Shown in pieces: positions 1 through 8,646 of a stretch of DNA of 64,000 nucleotides. The stretch comes from Aureococcus anophagefferens (lineage: Eukaryota; Sar; Pelagophyceae; Pelagomonadales; Pelagomonadaceae), in the NCBI RefSeq assembly GCF_000186865.1, contig NW_008705562.1:1281192-1345191 (forward strand), given 5' to 3'. Both the position numbers and the translations under genes were made by a program. Under the pieces are notes generated by a model. The model was given only the letters and a program-made list of their open reading frames with translations, had not been told where the DNA came from and made no database searches. Position 1 is the first letter of the stretch. Each line of letters starts with the position of its first letter.

Positions 1-82
1 TCGACGGGGCATGAGCCCCTCGACGTCGTTGTCCGCGCGCGCATAATACACGCCTACCCGCTCGTCGACGCGCCGCGTTCCG

Positions 83-1045
83 ATGGCCTCGCTCGAGCGC
101 GTCGTCCTGACGTCCGAGAGCGTCTTCGCGACCGTCGCGCACGCGCTGTCGACGGAGCGGCAGGAGGTCATGGGCCTGCTCTTCGGCCGGTGGGACGGCG
201 CGGCCGTGGAGGTCGAGTCCGTCATGCCCCTGCCGCGCCTCGACAAGCGCAGCGACCGCGTCGAGGTCACGGGCCCGCAGCTCGCCGAGGCCGCGCAGGT
301 CGCCGAGTCGCTGGGGCTTCGCGTCGTCGGCTGGTACCACAGCCACCCGCACATCACCGTGCAGGCGTCGCACGTCGACGTGCGGACGCAGGCGCAGTAC
401 CAGGCGCTCGACGGCCGCTTCTTCGGCCTGATCTGCGCCTGCTTCCAGGGCGCCGACGGCGCGGGCGCCGCGGCGCCGCTCCACGGCCTCGCGGCGCCGA
501 GCCTCCGCCCCGCGGCGTTCCAGTCCGTCGACGACGCGCGCGTGCCCGGCGCCTTCGCGCGCCCGCTCGCCGCGCCCGCCGCCGCGCCGCCGGCCTACGC
601 CGCCGTCGTCGCCGGCGGCGGCGCGCCGCCGTCCTACGACGACGTCGTCGCCGCGCGCGCGCCGCCGCCGCCGCCCGCGCCCGCGCCGGCCGCGGCGCCG
701 CCGCCGCAGTGGCGCGCGCGCGACATCCCCATCGCCGTGCGCCGCGGCGGCGGGCCCCGGAGCCTGCGGCGCGCGCTCGAGACGCTCGCGGCGCTCCAGG
801 ACGCGCTCTTCCGCGAGGAGGCCGACGCGCGGCGCGCCCAGGCGGGGCTCGGGGGCGGCGCGACCCGCGGCGCCTACGCGGACGCGATCTTCCACAAGGC
901 CGCCGCGCTCCTCGCCGCGGACGCGCTCCACCCCCTCATCCACGTCGCCGCCGCGTCCAAGGCGAACCTCGCCGCGCGCCTCGACGCCGCGAAGGCCGCG
1001 CGGTCCAAGCTCCTCGCGCGGCTCGAGGATGATAGCGCGGGGTAA
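83..1045 (+). CDS. BRCC3: BRCC36-type JAMM deubiquitinase
   Basis: 320-residue protein of the MPN+/JAMM metalloprotease class. The zinc motif is visible as GWYHSHPHI followed by SHVD: His86, His88 and Asp99 are the expected ligands and Glu28 (in RQEVMGLL) the catalytic acid. The SHPHI..SHVDVRTQ stretch is more like BRCC36 than Rpn11 or CSN5. In animals and plants BRCC36 cleaves Lys63-linked ubiquitin in BRCA1-A and BRISC complexes, in nucleus and cytosol. Residues about 130-210 form an Ala/Pro-rich insert with PPxYxxVV motifs, where animal homologues have a shorter linker; the last 90 residues are helical, as expected for the dimerising C-terminus. Single exon; starts at the first ATG. It converges on the FKBP gene, 11 bp away. 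Confidence 0.85.
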   Translation: MASLERVVLTSESVFATVAHALSTERQEVMGLLFGRWDGAAVEVESVMPLPRLDKRSDRVEVTGPQLAEAAQVAESLGLRVVGWYHSHPHITVQASHVDVRTQAQYQALDGRFFGLICACFQGADGAGAAAPLHGLAAPSLRPAAFQSVDDARVPGAFARPLAAPAAAPPAYAAVVAGGGAPPSYDDVVAARAPPPPPAPAPAAAPPPQWRARDIPIAVRRGGGPRSLRRALETLAALQDALFREEADARRAQAGLGGGATRGAYADAIFHKAAALLAADALHPLIHVAAASKANLAARLDAAKAARSKLLARLEDDSAG

Positions 1046-1056
1046 CACGGTGTTTT

Positions 1057-1680
1057 TTACCTCGGCGGGCGGATGGCGAGGACCTTGACGTCGAACATGA
1101 CCTTGCCGACGAGGTCCGCGCCGAGCGCCGCGGCCTCGCGGCTCCGCCGGTTGTCGTTGAGCACCGTGGAGTAGAGGCGCTGCTGGAACGCGAAGGACCG
1201 CGGGATCGGCTCCTGGCTCCGGTCCGCGTAGGCCAGCGCGCTGGGGACGACGATGCGCCGCACGCCGCCGACGCGCATGCCCTGGAGCCCGGCCTCGAGG
1301 CCCTCGATGACGTCGCCGCGGCCGAGGCTCAGGCGGTACGGGTCGTCGTCGTCCCTCGTGTTCTCGAAGGTCCAGCCCTGGCGGCCGACGAGGCGCCCGA
1401 CGAGGTCGACGGTCACGCGGCTGTCCTTGCCGACGACGGCGTCGCCGCGGCCGGGCGACACGTCGGCGTACTGGACGCCGCCCTGCTCCTTGAACTCGAG
1501 GCCGTCCGGCGACACGGCAGCGGTGGGTGTGGGCGCGAATGCTGTCGCGGGAAGGAGCGCGACGACGCCGCGCCGCGCGGAGCTTTCGACGGCCGATCTT
1601 CGTACGGCCAGCGCGCGGACGCTCGAGGCCTGCAGCGCGACGAGAAAGAGAGCGCGAGTCGCTTGCGACGCGCTCATCAT
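1057..1680 (-). CDS. Plastid-lumen FKBP-type peptidyl-prolyl isomerase
   Basis: FKBP family cis-trans prolyl isomerase. The body (from EFKEQGGVQYADVSPGRGD on) has the FKBP strands, including GDVIEGLEAGLQGMRVGGVRRIVVPSALAY. The leader is bipartite: a hydrophobic ER-type signal (ATRALFLVALQASSVRALA), then a twin-arginine, hydrophobic segment ending ATAFAP (ARRGVVALLPATAFAP), as in thylakoid-lumen FKBPs of complex plastids. The start is taken at the ATG pair at 1680/1677; an in-frame ATG at 1728 would add 16 non-signal-like residues. The C-terminal stretch between SRSQEPIPRSFAFQQRL and DVKVLAIRPP is an insertion typical of lumenal members. Divergent from the TPR gene with 129 bp between starts. 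Confidence 0.8.
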   Translation of the reverse strand: MMSASQATRALFLVALQASSVRALAVRRSAVESSARRGVVALLPATAFAPTPTAAVSPDGLEFKEQGGVQYADVSPGRGDAVVGKDSRVTVDLVGRLVGRQGWTFENTRDDDDPYRLSLGRGDVIEGLEAGLQGMRVGGVRRIVVPSALAYADRSQEPIPRSFAFQQRLYSTVLNDNRRSREAAALGADLVGKVMFDVKVLAIRPPR

Positions 1681-1809
1681 CGTCGTCAACGCGATTGTTC
1701 CCTTTGCCTTCAATTTTGCTTGTGGCAATTATTTTTTTGCTTGGCAGCACGGCGCGGGCGCGACGACGTCGACGGAGGCGCTGCGCGCCGGCCGACGCCG
1801 CAGCGAGCC
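1681..1809. promoter_or_regulatory. Shared divergent start region, FKBP / TPR gene
   Basis: 129 bp separate the two divergent start codons. It is noticeably AT-richer than the flanking genes around 1690-1740 (a TTTTTTTGC tract and several A/T runs), so both promoters and 5' UTRs must fit here. No specific box was recognised. Confidence 0.4.
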
Positions 1810-2691
1810 ATGCCCAACGACTTCCTGCACCCGCCGGAGCCGGACCCGCAGCGCGACGCGACGGACAAGGAGCTGCTCGTGACCGTCGAGGAATGGGAGG
1901 AGGAGTCCTACACGGAGGCCCAAAAGATGCGCGTGCGGCGCGGGGACATCTTCGAGACGCGGCTCAAGGCGTCGAAGCACCTGCGCGGCCTCGCCAACGC
2001 CCACTTCACCCGGGGCGACACGGAGGCGGCGCTCGTCGTCTACGACCGGGCGTGGTGGCACGCGGATTTCGACACGGGCTTCATCAAGCTGGAGATGACG
2101 GACCACCACCAGGAGGAGCTCTTCAAGGTGACGATCCCCATCCGCTTCAACCTCGCCCAGTGCCTGATGGCGAAGCGCGCGCGCCTCGCGGCGGACGCGG
2201 CCGCGGCGAAGGCGGCCGTCAAGGCCGCGGCCGAGGCCGAGGCGAAGCGCGAGGCCAAGGCCGCGAAGAAGCGCGGCACGCCCGACGAGGCCGTCGCCGT
2301 CGCCGACGTCGTCGCCGAGGACGACGACGTCGAGACCGTCGAGGCGGCCGGCGACGACGACGACAAGCCGGCGCCCCGCGAGTACCTGAGCGAGGCGCGC
2401 GGCCACATCGACGCCGCGCTCGAGTCCCTCGACGGCTTCCCGGAGCTCGCCGACGCCTGGAAGGTCAAGGGCCTCTACCTCCGGTCCAAGTGCAAGCGCG
2501 AGGTCGGCCTCTACGACGACTGCGCCAAGGACCTCGCGGAGGCCATCCGCCTCGCGCCGAACGACCGCAAGCTGCGCGCCGCGCTCGACGAGGTCCGCGG
2601 CGAGAAGAAGGAGACGCGGGGCGCCGAGAAGGACCGCATGGACGGCAAGCTCGGGCCCGTGAAGAAGGGGCCGAGCTGCGTCGTGTCGTAA
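1810..2691 (+). CDS. Immunophilin-like TPR protein with CaaX prenylation motif
   Basis: 293 residues starting MPNDFLHPPEPDP; an in-frame upstream extension exists but reads across the promoter. Helical repeats (RGDIFETRLKASKHLRGLANAHFTRGDTEAALVVYDRA, FNLAQCLMA, then AWKVKGLYLRSKCKREVGLYDDCAKDLAEAIRLAPND) match the three-TPR arrangement at the C-terminus of large FKBPs and other Hsp90 co-chaperones, but no isomerase domain is present. An Ala/Lys/Glu-rich charged insert occupies about residues 120-185. The protein ends C-V-V-S, a CaaX box predicting farnesylation and membrane attachment. Role as a membrane-tethered co-chaperone is inference. Confidence 0.7.
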   Translation: MPNDFLHPPEPDPQRDATDKELLVTVEEWEEESYTEAQKMRVRRGDIFETRLKASKHLRGLANAHFTRGDTEAALVVYDRAWWHADFDTGFIKLEMTDHHQEELFKVTIPIRFNLAQCLMAKRARLAADAAAAKAAVKAAAEAEAKREAKAAKKRGTPDEAVAVADVVAEDDDVETVEAAGDDDDKPAPREYLSEARGHIDAALESLDGFPELADAWKVKGLYLRSKCKREVGLYDDCAKDLAEAIRLAPNDRKLRAALDEVRGEKKETRGAEKDRMDGKLGPVKKGPSCVVS

Positions 2692-2757
2692 ATGTTCGAC
2701 CATGCGAGGGCGTGCGGCAGTGGGTTGCAGCTCTCGAGGCTTCGAGGTGGTCCGGCG

Positions 2758-2956
2758 CGTCGCCCAGCCGCAGCGACCGCTTCTCCCAGCACCGCGTCGT
2801 CCAGCGCGTCGTCTGGCCACAGCGCGACCGCGTCGCATCCTCTCCGCAAGACCGCAACTGCTCGTGTCCAGCGCGTCGCCCGCAGCGCGACCGCTTCGCG
2901 CGCTCTGCCAGCACCGCGTCCGCGTCGCATCCTCTCCGCAAGACCGCAACTGCTCG
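2758..2956 (+). repeat. Degenerate direct repeat ahead of MsrB
   Basis: A 36-bp block (CGCGTCGCATCCTCTCCGCA... ending CTGCTCG) occurs exactly twice, at 2829-2864 and 2921-2956, within a longer imperfect repeat that also duplicates CAGCACCGCGTC and CGCAGCG(CG)ACCGCTTC. The repeat fills most of the space between the TPR gene stop and the MsrB start and probably lies in the MsrB promoter or 5' UTR. Confidence 0.8.
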
Positions 2957-2973
2957 CGCCGACCTCTCGAAGC

Positions 2974-3654
2974 ATGACGCTCCTTCTGCTCTGGTGCGGC
3001 GCCGCCGTGGCCCTGCAGCGGCCGCTCGCCGCGCGGCGCGCCGTCGCGCGGCGCGCGTCGGACGACGGCGTCGTCGGCCCGGGCCGCATGCCCGTCGACG
3101 AGGGCGCCATCTCGGCGCACGAGTTCTCGCGGAGCTTCAACGCGGCGCCGCTCGGCGCGCCCTCGACGGAGGAGGAGCTGACGGACCTGCAGAAGCAGGT
3201 GCTCCTCCGCAAGAGCACGGAGCCCCAGGGCCACTCGGAGCGGCCCGGCGGCCTCGAGCACGAGTTGCAGCGAGCGCACGGCACGAAGTATCCGCAGCGC
3301 GGCGCGTTCCTCTGCGTCCAGTGCGGGACGCCGCTCTACTGGGCGCGGAGCAAGTTCGGCTCCGGCAGCGGGTGGCCCGCGTTCTACGACGCCGTCGACG
3401 GCGCCGTGGAGCGCGTCGCCGAGTCGCAGCAGGACCCGCTCTCGAGCGAGCTCAAGCAGCACGGCACGGAGCTGGTCTGTTCCAACTGCGGCGGCCATCT
3501 CGGCCACGTCTTCGAGGGCGAGGGCTTCGGCACGCCGACGGACGAGCGCCACTGCGTCAACGGCGTCTGCCTGCGCTACGACGCGGCGACGCCGGGCCAG
3601 CCCGACGACGTCGCGCGCCAGTTCCATCTCACGCTCGCGCCGATCCCAGACTAG
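2974..3654 (+). CDS. MSRB: Methionine-R-sulfoxide reductase B
   Basis: 226 residues. MsrB reduces methionine-R-sulfoxide in proteins, using thioredoxin as reductant. Visible: the two CxxC zinc pairs (Cys114/117 in CVQC and Cys169/172 in CSNC), the GSGWPAFYDA substrate region, GGHLGHVFEGEGF, and the catalytic Cys194 in RHCVNGVCLRY. Residues 1-15 (MTLLLLWCGAAVALQ) are a signal peptide, followed by an Arg/Ala-rich stretch; this suggests plastid import through the ER. The ATG at 2974 is chosen because it begins the signal peptide; the open frame continues upstream through the repeat without one. MsrA, acting on the S epimer, lies 4.3 kb downstream. Confidence 0.9.
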   Translation: MTLLLLWCGAAVALQRPLAARRAVARRASDDGVVGPGRMPVDEGAISAHEFSRSFNAAPLGAPSTEEELTDLQKQVLLRKSTEPQGHSERPGGLEHELQRAHGTKYPQRGAFLCVQCGTPLYWARSKFGSGSGWPAFYDAVDGAVERVAESQQDPLSSELKQHGTELVCSNCGGHLGHVFEGEGFGTPTDERHCVNGVCLRYDAATPGQPDDVARQFHLTLAPIPD

Positions 3655-3675
3655 GATAAGCGCCTGTCAAAAAAT

Positions 3676-3758
3676 ATATCCCGCCGGCGGCCCGGGGATA
3701 TGCTAATCCGACGCTGACGCCGACGCTGACGCCGACGCTGAATCCGACGGCGGGATAT
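3676..3758. repeat. Short inverted repeat enclosing 12-bp tandem repeats
   Basis: ATATCCCGCCGGCGG (3676-3690) and CCGACGGCGGGATAT (3744-3758) are inverted copies with one mismatch. Between them lies a 12-bp tandem repeat, about three units of CCGACGCTGACG. It sits in the otherwise empty 256 bp between the MsrB stop and the next gene's stop, so it could be a shared 3' end structure or the remains of a very small inverted-repeat element. No target duplication is evident. Confidence 0.6.
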
Positions 3759-3910
3759 GTTATGCGGCGACGTTCTCAGTACGTCCCCATTGTGCGAGTA
3801 CTGCGACGTATTACAGAGTACAGGGGGGCGCGCGGACCAGTGTCGGCCGGCGGCGGCGTCGCCGGAGGCGCGGCCTCGGCGACGCGGCTTCGTCGCGGCG
3901 TCGAGTCCTC

Positions 3911-4465
3911 TCAGAGGACGAAGGGCGGCACGGGCCCGTCAAAGTGCTTGTGGTCCGCGACGGAGCTCGGCGACATGAGGAGCTTGACCTCGTCCTGCTT
4001 GAGGACCTCGCCGTTCGGCGAGCCGATCATCTGCGCCGGCAGCTCGCCGTCGGACGCGACGCGCGCGTCGCGGTTGATGATGCTGTCGCGCTTCTTGATG
4101 GCCGACAGGGACCGGCGCCGCTTGCTGTCGCCGCCCTCGATGAGGAGCACGTCGGCCTGGTCGAGGCAGTGGCCGCTCGACGACGCGATGATGCGCTTCG
4201 CCGGCTCGGGCGCGGCGTTCTTGTTGAACTTCGCGTTGACGCGGCCCTGCATGGACAGGCTCCGGCGCCGCGCGTGGAGGTCGCTGTCCTCGATGAGCAG
4301 CACGGCCGTCTGATTGAGGCACGTGCCACTGCCCGAGGCGACGATGCGCGGCGTCGGCTCGGACTGGCGCCGCCGCGGGTCCTTGTCCTTGATGAGGTGC
4401 TTGAGCTGGAACATGAGGTCCTCGCAGTCGTCGCGCGAGAACGGGATGGGCGAGGAGGCGGGCAT
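3911..4465 (-). CDS. Unrecognised protein with three internal repeats
   Basis: 184 residues, no known domain. It contains three spaced copies of one motif: PRIVASGSGTCLNQTAVLL, KRIIASSSGHCLDQADVLL and QMIGSPNGEVLKQDEVKLL. The first two are each followed by RRRSLS, a good basophilic-kinase or 14-3-3 target. The N-terminal part (SRDDCEDLMFQLKHLIKDKD) is helical. Start at ATG 4465. A frame upstream (about 4527-4646) encodes a Ser/Pro-rich stretch ending ISILKSGSGSG; it could be joined through a roughly 61-nt GT-AG intron in the correct phase, but no ATG begins that exon, so it is not included. Codon use matches neighbours. Confidence 0.6.
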   Translation of the reverse strand: MPASSPIPFSRDDCEDLMFQLKHLIKDKDPRRRQSEPTPRIVASGSGTCLNQTAVLLIEDSDLHARRRSLSMQGRVNAKFNKNAAPEPAKRIIASSSGHCLDQADVLLIEGGDSKRRRSLSAIKKRDSIINRDARVASDGELPAQMIGSPNGEVLKQDEVKLLMSPSSVADHKHFDGPVPPFVL

Positions 4466-4932
4466 TGGGCTCGGTGTGTGTCGTGCCGCGGCTTGACGTC
4501 TCAGAACACGCAAAATGCTTCGGAGAGCACCCGCTCCCTGACCCGCTCTTCAAGATCGAGATCGGCGGGCTGCGCCGCGGGCTACGCGGGCTAAGCGGGG
4601 GGGCGGACTTGGCGTTCGCCAGCTCGTCCGCATTCTCGCGCTCCACTCGCCGCAGCGTCTCGGGAGACGTGGGACGAAGAGCGGACGCGTCGACGCGCGG
4701 CCGGGCGCGGGCTGGCTGCGGTCTTACCCGGCCGCGACGGCACTGCGTCGAAGTTCTTCGGGATCAAGGAGGTGCCGCCGCCATGCGCGGCGAGCGCTCG
4801 TGCCTCGGTCTGTGGAAGCTGGAGATCGCGACCGGCAGGCCTCGAATCTAAGCTTCGACTTGTGAGGAGCGCTGCAACATCCCTTCATCACTGGCCCTCT
4901 CCCAAGCTCTTCTCCCGACCTAGTTTCAAACG
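4466..4932. other. Intergenic region, 467 bp
   Basis: Lies between the divergent starts of the triple-repeat protein and the acidic protein. Contains a possible upstream exon of the minus-strand gene (about 4527-4646, see that entry). Otherwise no convincing gene, repeat or RNA was seen; presumably two promoters and 5' UTRs. Confidence 0.4.
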
Positions 4933-5316
4933 ATGGCCGACAAGCGCGACGACGACTCGGAGTCTGAAGACGATGGCGACTTCGTCGACGCCGGGAGCGG
5001 CGGGGAGGAGGACAGCGACAGCGGTTCCGACGACGAGGAAGACGGCGCGGGCGCCGGCGAGGGCGAGGCCAAGGCGAAGAAGGCCAAGCGCAAGCGCGAC
5101 GACGACGACAGCGACTCGTCGGACGACAGCGACAGCGACGACGACGGCGCGGACTGCGGCATCGACGCCTCCGAGCTCAAGGACATCGCGACGAAGGTCG
5201 TGCCGCGCGCGAAGCGGCGGGCGGCGATCGCCTCGGGCATCGGCGACCAGGCCGCGCTCGAGGACGTGAAGAACGCCGAGCCCGACGAGGACTCGGAGGC
5301 CGAGTTCGAGTTCTAG
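4933..5316 (+). CDS. Small highly acidic, probably nuclear protein
   Basis: 127 residues: about 75 are Asp/Glu/Ser-rich, interrupted by a Lys/Arg patch (KAKKAKRKR) that looks like a nuclear localisation signal. The only conserved-looking stretch is CGIDASELKDIATKVVPRAKRRAAIASG, about residues 75-105. It loosely recalls the basic CHZ motif of H2A.Z histone chaperones embedded in acidic sequence, but the match is too weak to name. The C-terminus is again acidic. First ATG after an AT-richer leader; the next 340 bp downstream hold no gene. Confidence 0.6.
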   Translation: MADKRDDDSESEDDGDFVDAGSGGEEDSDSGSDDEEDGAGAGEGEAKAKKAKRKRDDDDSDSSDDSDSDDDGADCGIDASELKDIATKVVPRAKRRAAIASGIGDQAALEDVKNAEPDEDSEAEFEF

Positions 5317-5658
5317 GCCGCCGCGAATCCGAAAAGCCGCCGACCGCGCGGACCGCGCGCCGCGGCGCTCGACCGTCCGTCGCCCGCGCCGCGCCGCGCG
5401 GCGCACTAACTCCGGCCTTCGTCCGTCTCTGTTGCGATTCCTGCTTGTCGTAGCGCCTTGTGTTGTCAGCGGTAGCGTACTGGGGAACGGCGGCGTTCGC
5501 AGTTGCGACGCGGCGCGATGGCGCGATGAGCGACGAACTCCTCTCCTTAGTCGTCACCTCGTCGTCTCCAAGGGCCGCCGCGGCGACGCGTCGACGACCA
5601 TCCGGCCGGCGACGCGACCATCACCCTCGGAAGGCCCCCCTGCAACGATGCTTCTAAG
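5317..5658. other. Intergenic region, 342 bp
   Basis: No gene, RNA or repeat recognised between the acidic protein stop and the PDZ/PH gene start. The short open frames here lack coding bias. Confidence 0.35.
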
Positions 5659-7718
5659 ATGCTTCAAGAACTCAGAAAGTTGCCCAATTTAGAGAGCAAA
5701 AGCAAGGGGCTGGTGGTCGACGCGAGCATGTCCCAGCGCCTGTCCGGCAAGAAGGCGGTGCGCCGGTCCATGACGGCGGCGCGGCGCCGGGGCCGGACGT
5801 CGGTGCTGCTGAACCTGGACTGGGACAACAACGAGGCCTTCTCCATGGAGCTGGACCTCGCGTCCTGCGGGCGCGCGGAGATCATCGAGGCGCTCAAGGG
5901 GACGTCGGTGCGCGGCGGGTGCCGCGGGCGGGGCATGCTGAGCACGGAACAGATGCGCGAGAAGGCGGCGACGCTGGGCGTGCACCACGTGAAGCTCAGG
6001 GGCCTGCAGGCGCTCCGGTACCGGGCCGGCGTCGTCGTCCAGTACCTCGCGCGCCTCGAGGGCAGCGTCGGGCCCGGCGCGATGGCCGGGCTGGCCCTGG
6101 CGCGGCGCACGTCCTGGACCATGGTCGCCAAGGCCCCGCGGGGCGGCCCCGTGACCGTCGGCTCCGTCGTGAGCGCGATCGACGGCGAATCCGTGCTCCT
6201 CGACTCGTACGAGGAGACGCAGGCCAAGCTCGCGTCGGCGGACCGCATCACCTTCCGCCGCGCGCCCTTCCACCAGGGCTGGACCCGCGTCGACTCCGAG
6301 GCCATGGAGCCGGCGGTCTGCTACCTCGTGCTCGCGTACGGCGTCGTCGCGTACTTCGACCGCGAGAAGGCGCCCCGGACGCGCCTGGGCCTCATGCCCC
6401 TCGCCGGCGCGTCCGTGCAGCCCACGCCCTGCGGCGGCGCGCTCCTCCTCAAGCACCCGACCCACGGCACGCTCGAGCTGGCCCCGCCCCACGAGCACCG
6501 CGCGGAGTGGGCGCCCTTCGTGCCCGCGATTGACCTCGCGGCCGTCGGGGCGGGAATCGAATCTTCAAGCCGACTTCGATGTTCGACCGTTTCCACACGA
6601 GGCCTTCGGCTGTGCTTCGAGAATTCGCCGAGAGCGATCGATTCGTCCAAACATCAGCCGAATCGACATCGATTTGACAGAGTTAGAGAGGTTTGAAGTT
6701 CTGCTAGACGGGTCCAGCTCACCGGTCGATTTCCACACAGGCGGCCGTGCTCTGCGTCTCCGTGTCCCACGCCAACGGCGACAGCGACGTGCGGGCCCTG
6801 GAGATGCTCCGCACGGAGAGCGCGAAGCAGCTCTCGCTCAACGGCGGCGACGACGCGTGCGCGCGCGGTCCCGCGTTTCTCTCGCCGTCCGCGGCGGAAC
6901 CCGACGCGCGCGCGCGCAGGTTCGTGGCCGCGCTGAACACGACGTGCCGGCTCAGCGAGGCGTGGGCCGCGCCGAGCGGCGGGGCGCCCGCGGGCGACGG
7001 CGACGACTCCGACGAGCTCGAGGACAGCGACGACGACGACGACGACGAGGGCGCGCACCTCTTCGGGATGGACGGCCTGTCGCTCGTCGCCGGCTGGGAG
7101 ACGATGCGCGACGAGGCCGAGGCCGCGCCGTCGGGCGGCGTCAAGCGCGCGCCGTCGCGCGGCAGCATCCTCTTCTCCGACTTCACGAGCACGGGCGCCA
7201 TGGCCCTCCCGCCGGACCTCGCCGCGCTCGCCGAGGACGACGGCGGCGCCGCCGCGCCGCCGCCGGCCGTTGTCACGCCCGCGGCGCCCGCGCGCGCGGC
7301 CGCCGGCGCCGCGCCCGTCGTCACGCCCGCGTCGCCGGGCCGCGCGTCGATCGCCCTCGACGCCCCGGCGCCGTCGCGCGCGTCCATCAAGCTCGGCGCG
7401 CCGCCGCCGCCGCCGCCCGCGGCGACGCCGCGCGTGTCCACGCTCCGCCTCGACGTGCCGTCGCCGCCGTCGTCGAACGCGTCGACGCCGCGCACGAGCA
7501 CCTTTCGCCTCGACGTCACGCCGCCGTCGAACGCCTTCTCGCCGACGGCGGCGCGCATCTCCCTCGACTGCTCGCCCGCTACGTCGCCCGCGACGTCGCC
7601 GAAGGCCAAGGCGGGCATCAAGCTCGACATCTCGCCGACGACGTCGCCCACGGCCGCGAAGCGGAAGCCCACGGTCGCGCGCGTCTCCCTCGGCATCCCC
7701 GCCCCGAAGGCCAAGTGA
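5659..7718 (+). CDS. PDZ-like/PH-like protein, split by an introner
   Basis: Two exons, 5659-6537 and 6741-7718, joined in phase 0 give 618 residues. About residues 150-205 look PDZ-like (VTVGSVVSAIDGESVLLDSYEETQAKL...ITFRRAPF). They are followed by a PH-like fold (CYLVLAYGVVAYFDRE ... HEHRAEWAPFVPAI) whose last helix runs into the exon junction DL|AAVLCVSV. Exon 2 has an acidic run (DDDDDDEGAHLFGMDG), then a Pro/Ser/Ala-rich tail with about seven degenerate copies of a basic-S-x-x-L-D motif (RASIALDAP, RASIKLGAP, RVSTLRLDV, RTSTFRLDV, RISLDCS and others). A cytosolic scaffold or signalling role is inference. Without splicing, exon 1 would read 52 codons into the element and stop. Confidence 0.65.
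6546..6740 (+). mobile_element. Introner A (family 1, 195 bp)
   Basis: Flanked by perfect 8-bp duplications GCGGCCGT at 6538-6545 and 6741-6748. The right end is CGATTTCCACACAG; the left end CGGGGCGGGAATCGA is a degenerate inverted copy. Predicted intron 6538-6740 (203 bp, GC-AG): donor in the left duplication, acceptor the terminal CAG of the element. It is much AT-richer than flanking exons. The interior matches introner B in inverted orientation (shared GTGCTTCGAGAA, GATCGATTCGTCCAAA, ATCAGCCGAATCGAC). Confidence 0.85.
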
Positions 7719-7954
7719 GCCCGCGGGCCCGGAGCCCCGTCGCGGCCAATTTTTTATAAACTTCAAGCGCGTGGGTTGAACCACTTCGAGGCTGCCCACC
7801 TTCCTCGGGCGCAACATCCCGCCGGTCCGTGTCGGGTCTCGGCGTCGGCCGCGCGCGGGGAGCGGTCCGACGGATGCGGTCCGACGGGTTCGCCGTCCCG
7901 TGACCGCTCCGCGCCGCCGATCCGACCATCGGACCTCGCCGGAGCGCCCGGGCG

Positions 7955-8600
7955 ATGGGCAACGGGGGCAGCGTGCCCAAGCCCTTCGGCCCCGACGCCG
8001 CCATGGTGTTGAAGAAGGAGGTGCTCAAGGATCCGGCGCGCGTGCCGGAGACGGAGCAGGCCGTCTTCGCCGCGGGCTGCTTCTGGGGCGTCCAGCTCGC
8101 GTTCCAGCGCGTGCCCGGCGTCGTGAGGACCACCGTCGGCTACACGATGGGCCGCTTCAGCAACCCGACCTACGAGGAGGTCTGCTCCGGCGTCACGGGC
8201 CACACGGAGGCCGTGCACGTCGTCTTCAGGAAGGCCGAGATCTCCTACGAGGAGCTGCTGACCGTGCTCTGGGATCGTGCGTCGCCTCGTCCCGAGCCGA
8301 CGGACCTACTAGTATAACCGCCGCGCCCGCGCAGGCATGGACCCGACGGCCAAGGACCACCAGGGCAACGACTACGGTACGCAGTACCGCTCCGGCATCT
8401 ACTTCCTCACGAACGAGCAGAAGGCCATCGCCCTCAAGTCCAAGGCCAAGATCCAGGAGAAGTACTCCGCGGAGATCGCGACGGAGGTCCTCCCCGCGCA
8501 GCACTTCTGGCCCGCGGAGGACTACCACCAGCACTACCTCGCCAAGCTCGGCCAGAGCCACGAGAAGGGCGTCTGCACGGCCATCCGCTGCTACGGCTGA
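7955..8600 (+). CDS. MSRA: Peptide methionine-S-sulfoxide reductase A
   Basis: Exons 7955-8276 and 8335-8600, joined within the Arg codon of LLTVLWD-R-MDPTAKDHQGND, encode 195 residues. MsrA reduces methionine-S-sulfoxide. The catalytic Cys42 is in GCFWG; EVCSGVTGHTEAV, QGNDYGTQYRSGIY and AEDYHQHYL are standard MsrA signatures, and the C-terminal Cys residues (GVCTAIRCYG) could resolve the sulfenic acid. The N-terminus MGNGGS fits an N-myristoylation site, so the protein may be membrane-attached, unlike the plastid-type MsrB 4.3 kb upstream. Confidence 0.9.
8277..8334 (+). other. Intron in MsrA (58 bp, GT-AG)
   Basis: Begins GTGCGTCG and ends CCGCGCAG. Removal restores the universally conserved MsrA frame across WD-R-MDPT. 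It has no flanking duplication or inverted ends, so it is an ordinary short intron. Confidence 0.85.
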
Positions 8601-8646
8601 GGTAGCTCTTCGTAAACTGAAGGCACGTTGCTCTCTCGGGGCTGCA

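Noticed and set aside
2829..2956. Possible CRISPR-like repeat
   Set aside because: Only two copies, no regular spacers, eukaryotic nuclear context.
4527..4646. Upstream exon for the triple-repeat protein
   Set aside because: The Ser/Pro-rich frame and a phase-compatible 61-nt intron are attractive, but no ATG begins it, so it was left as a remark.
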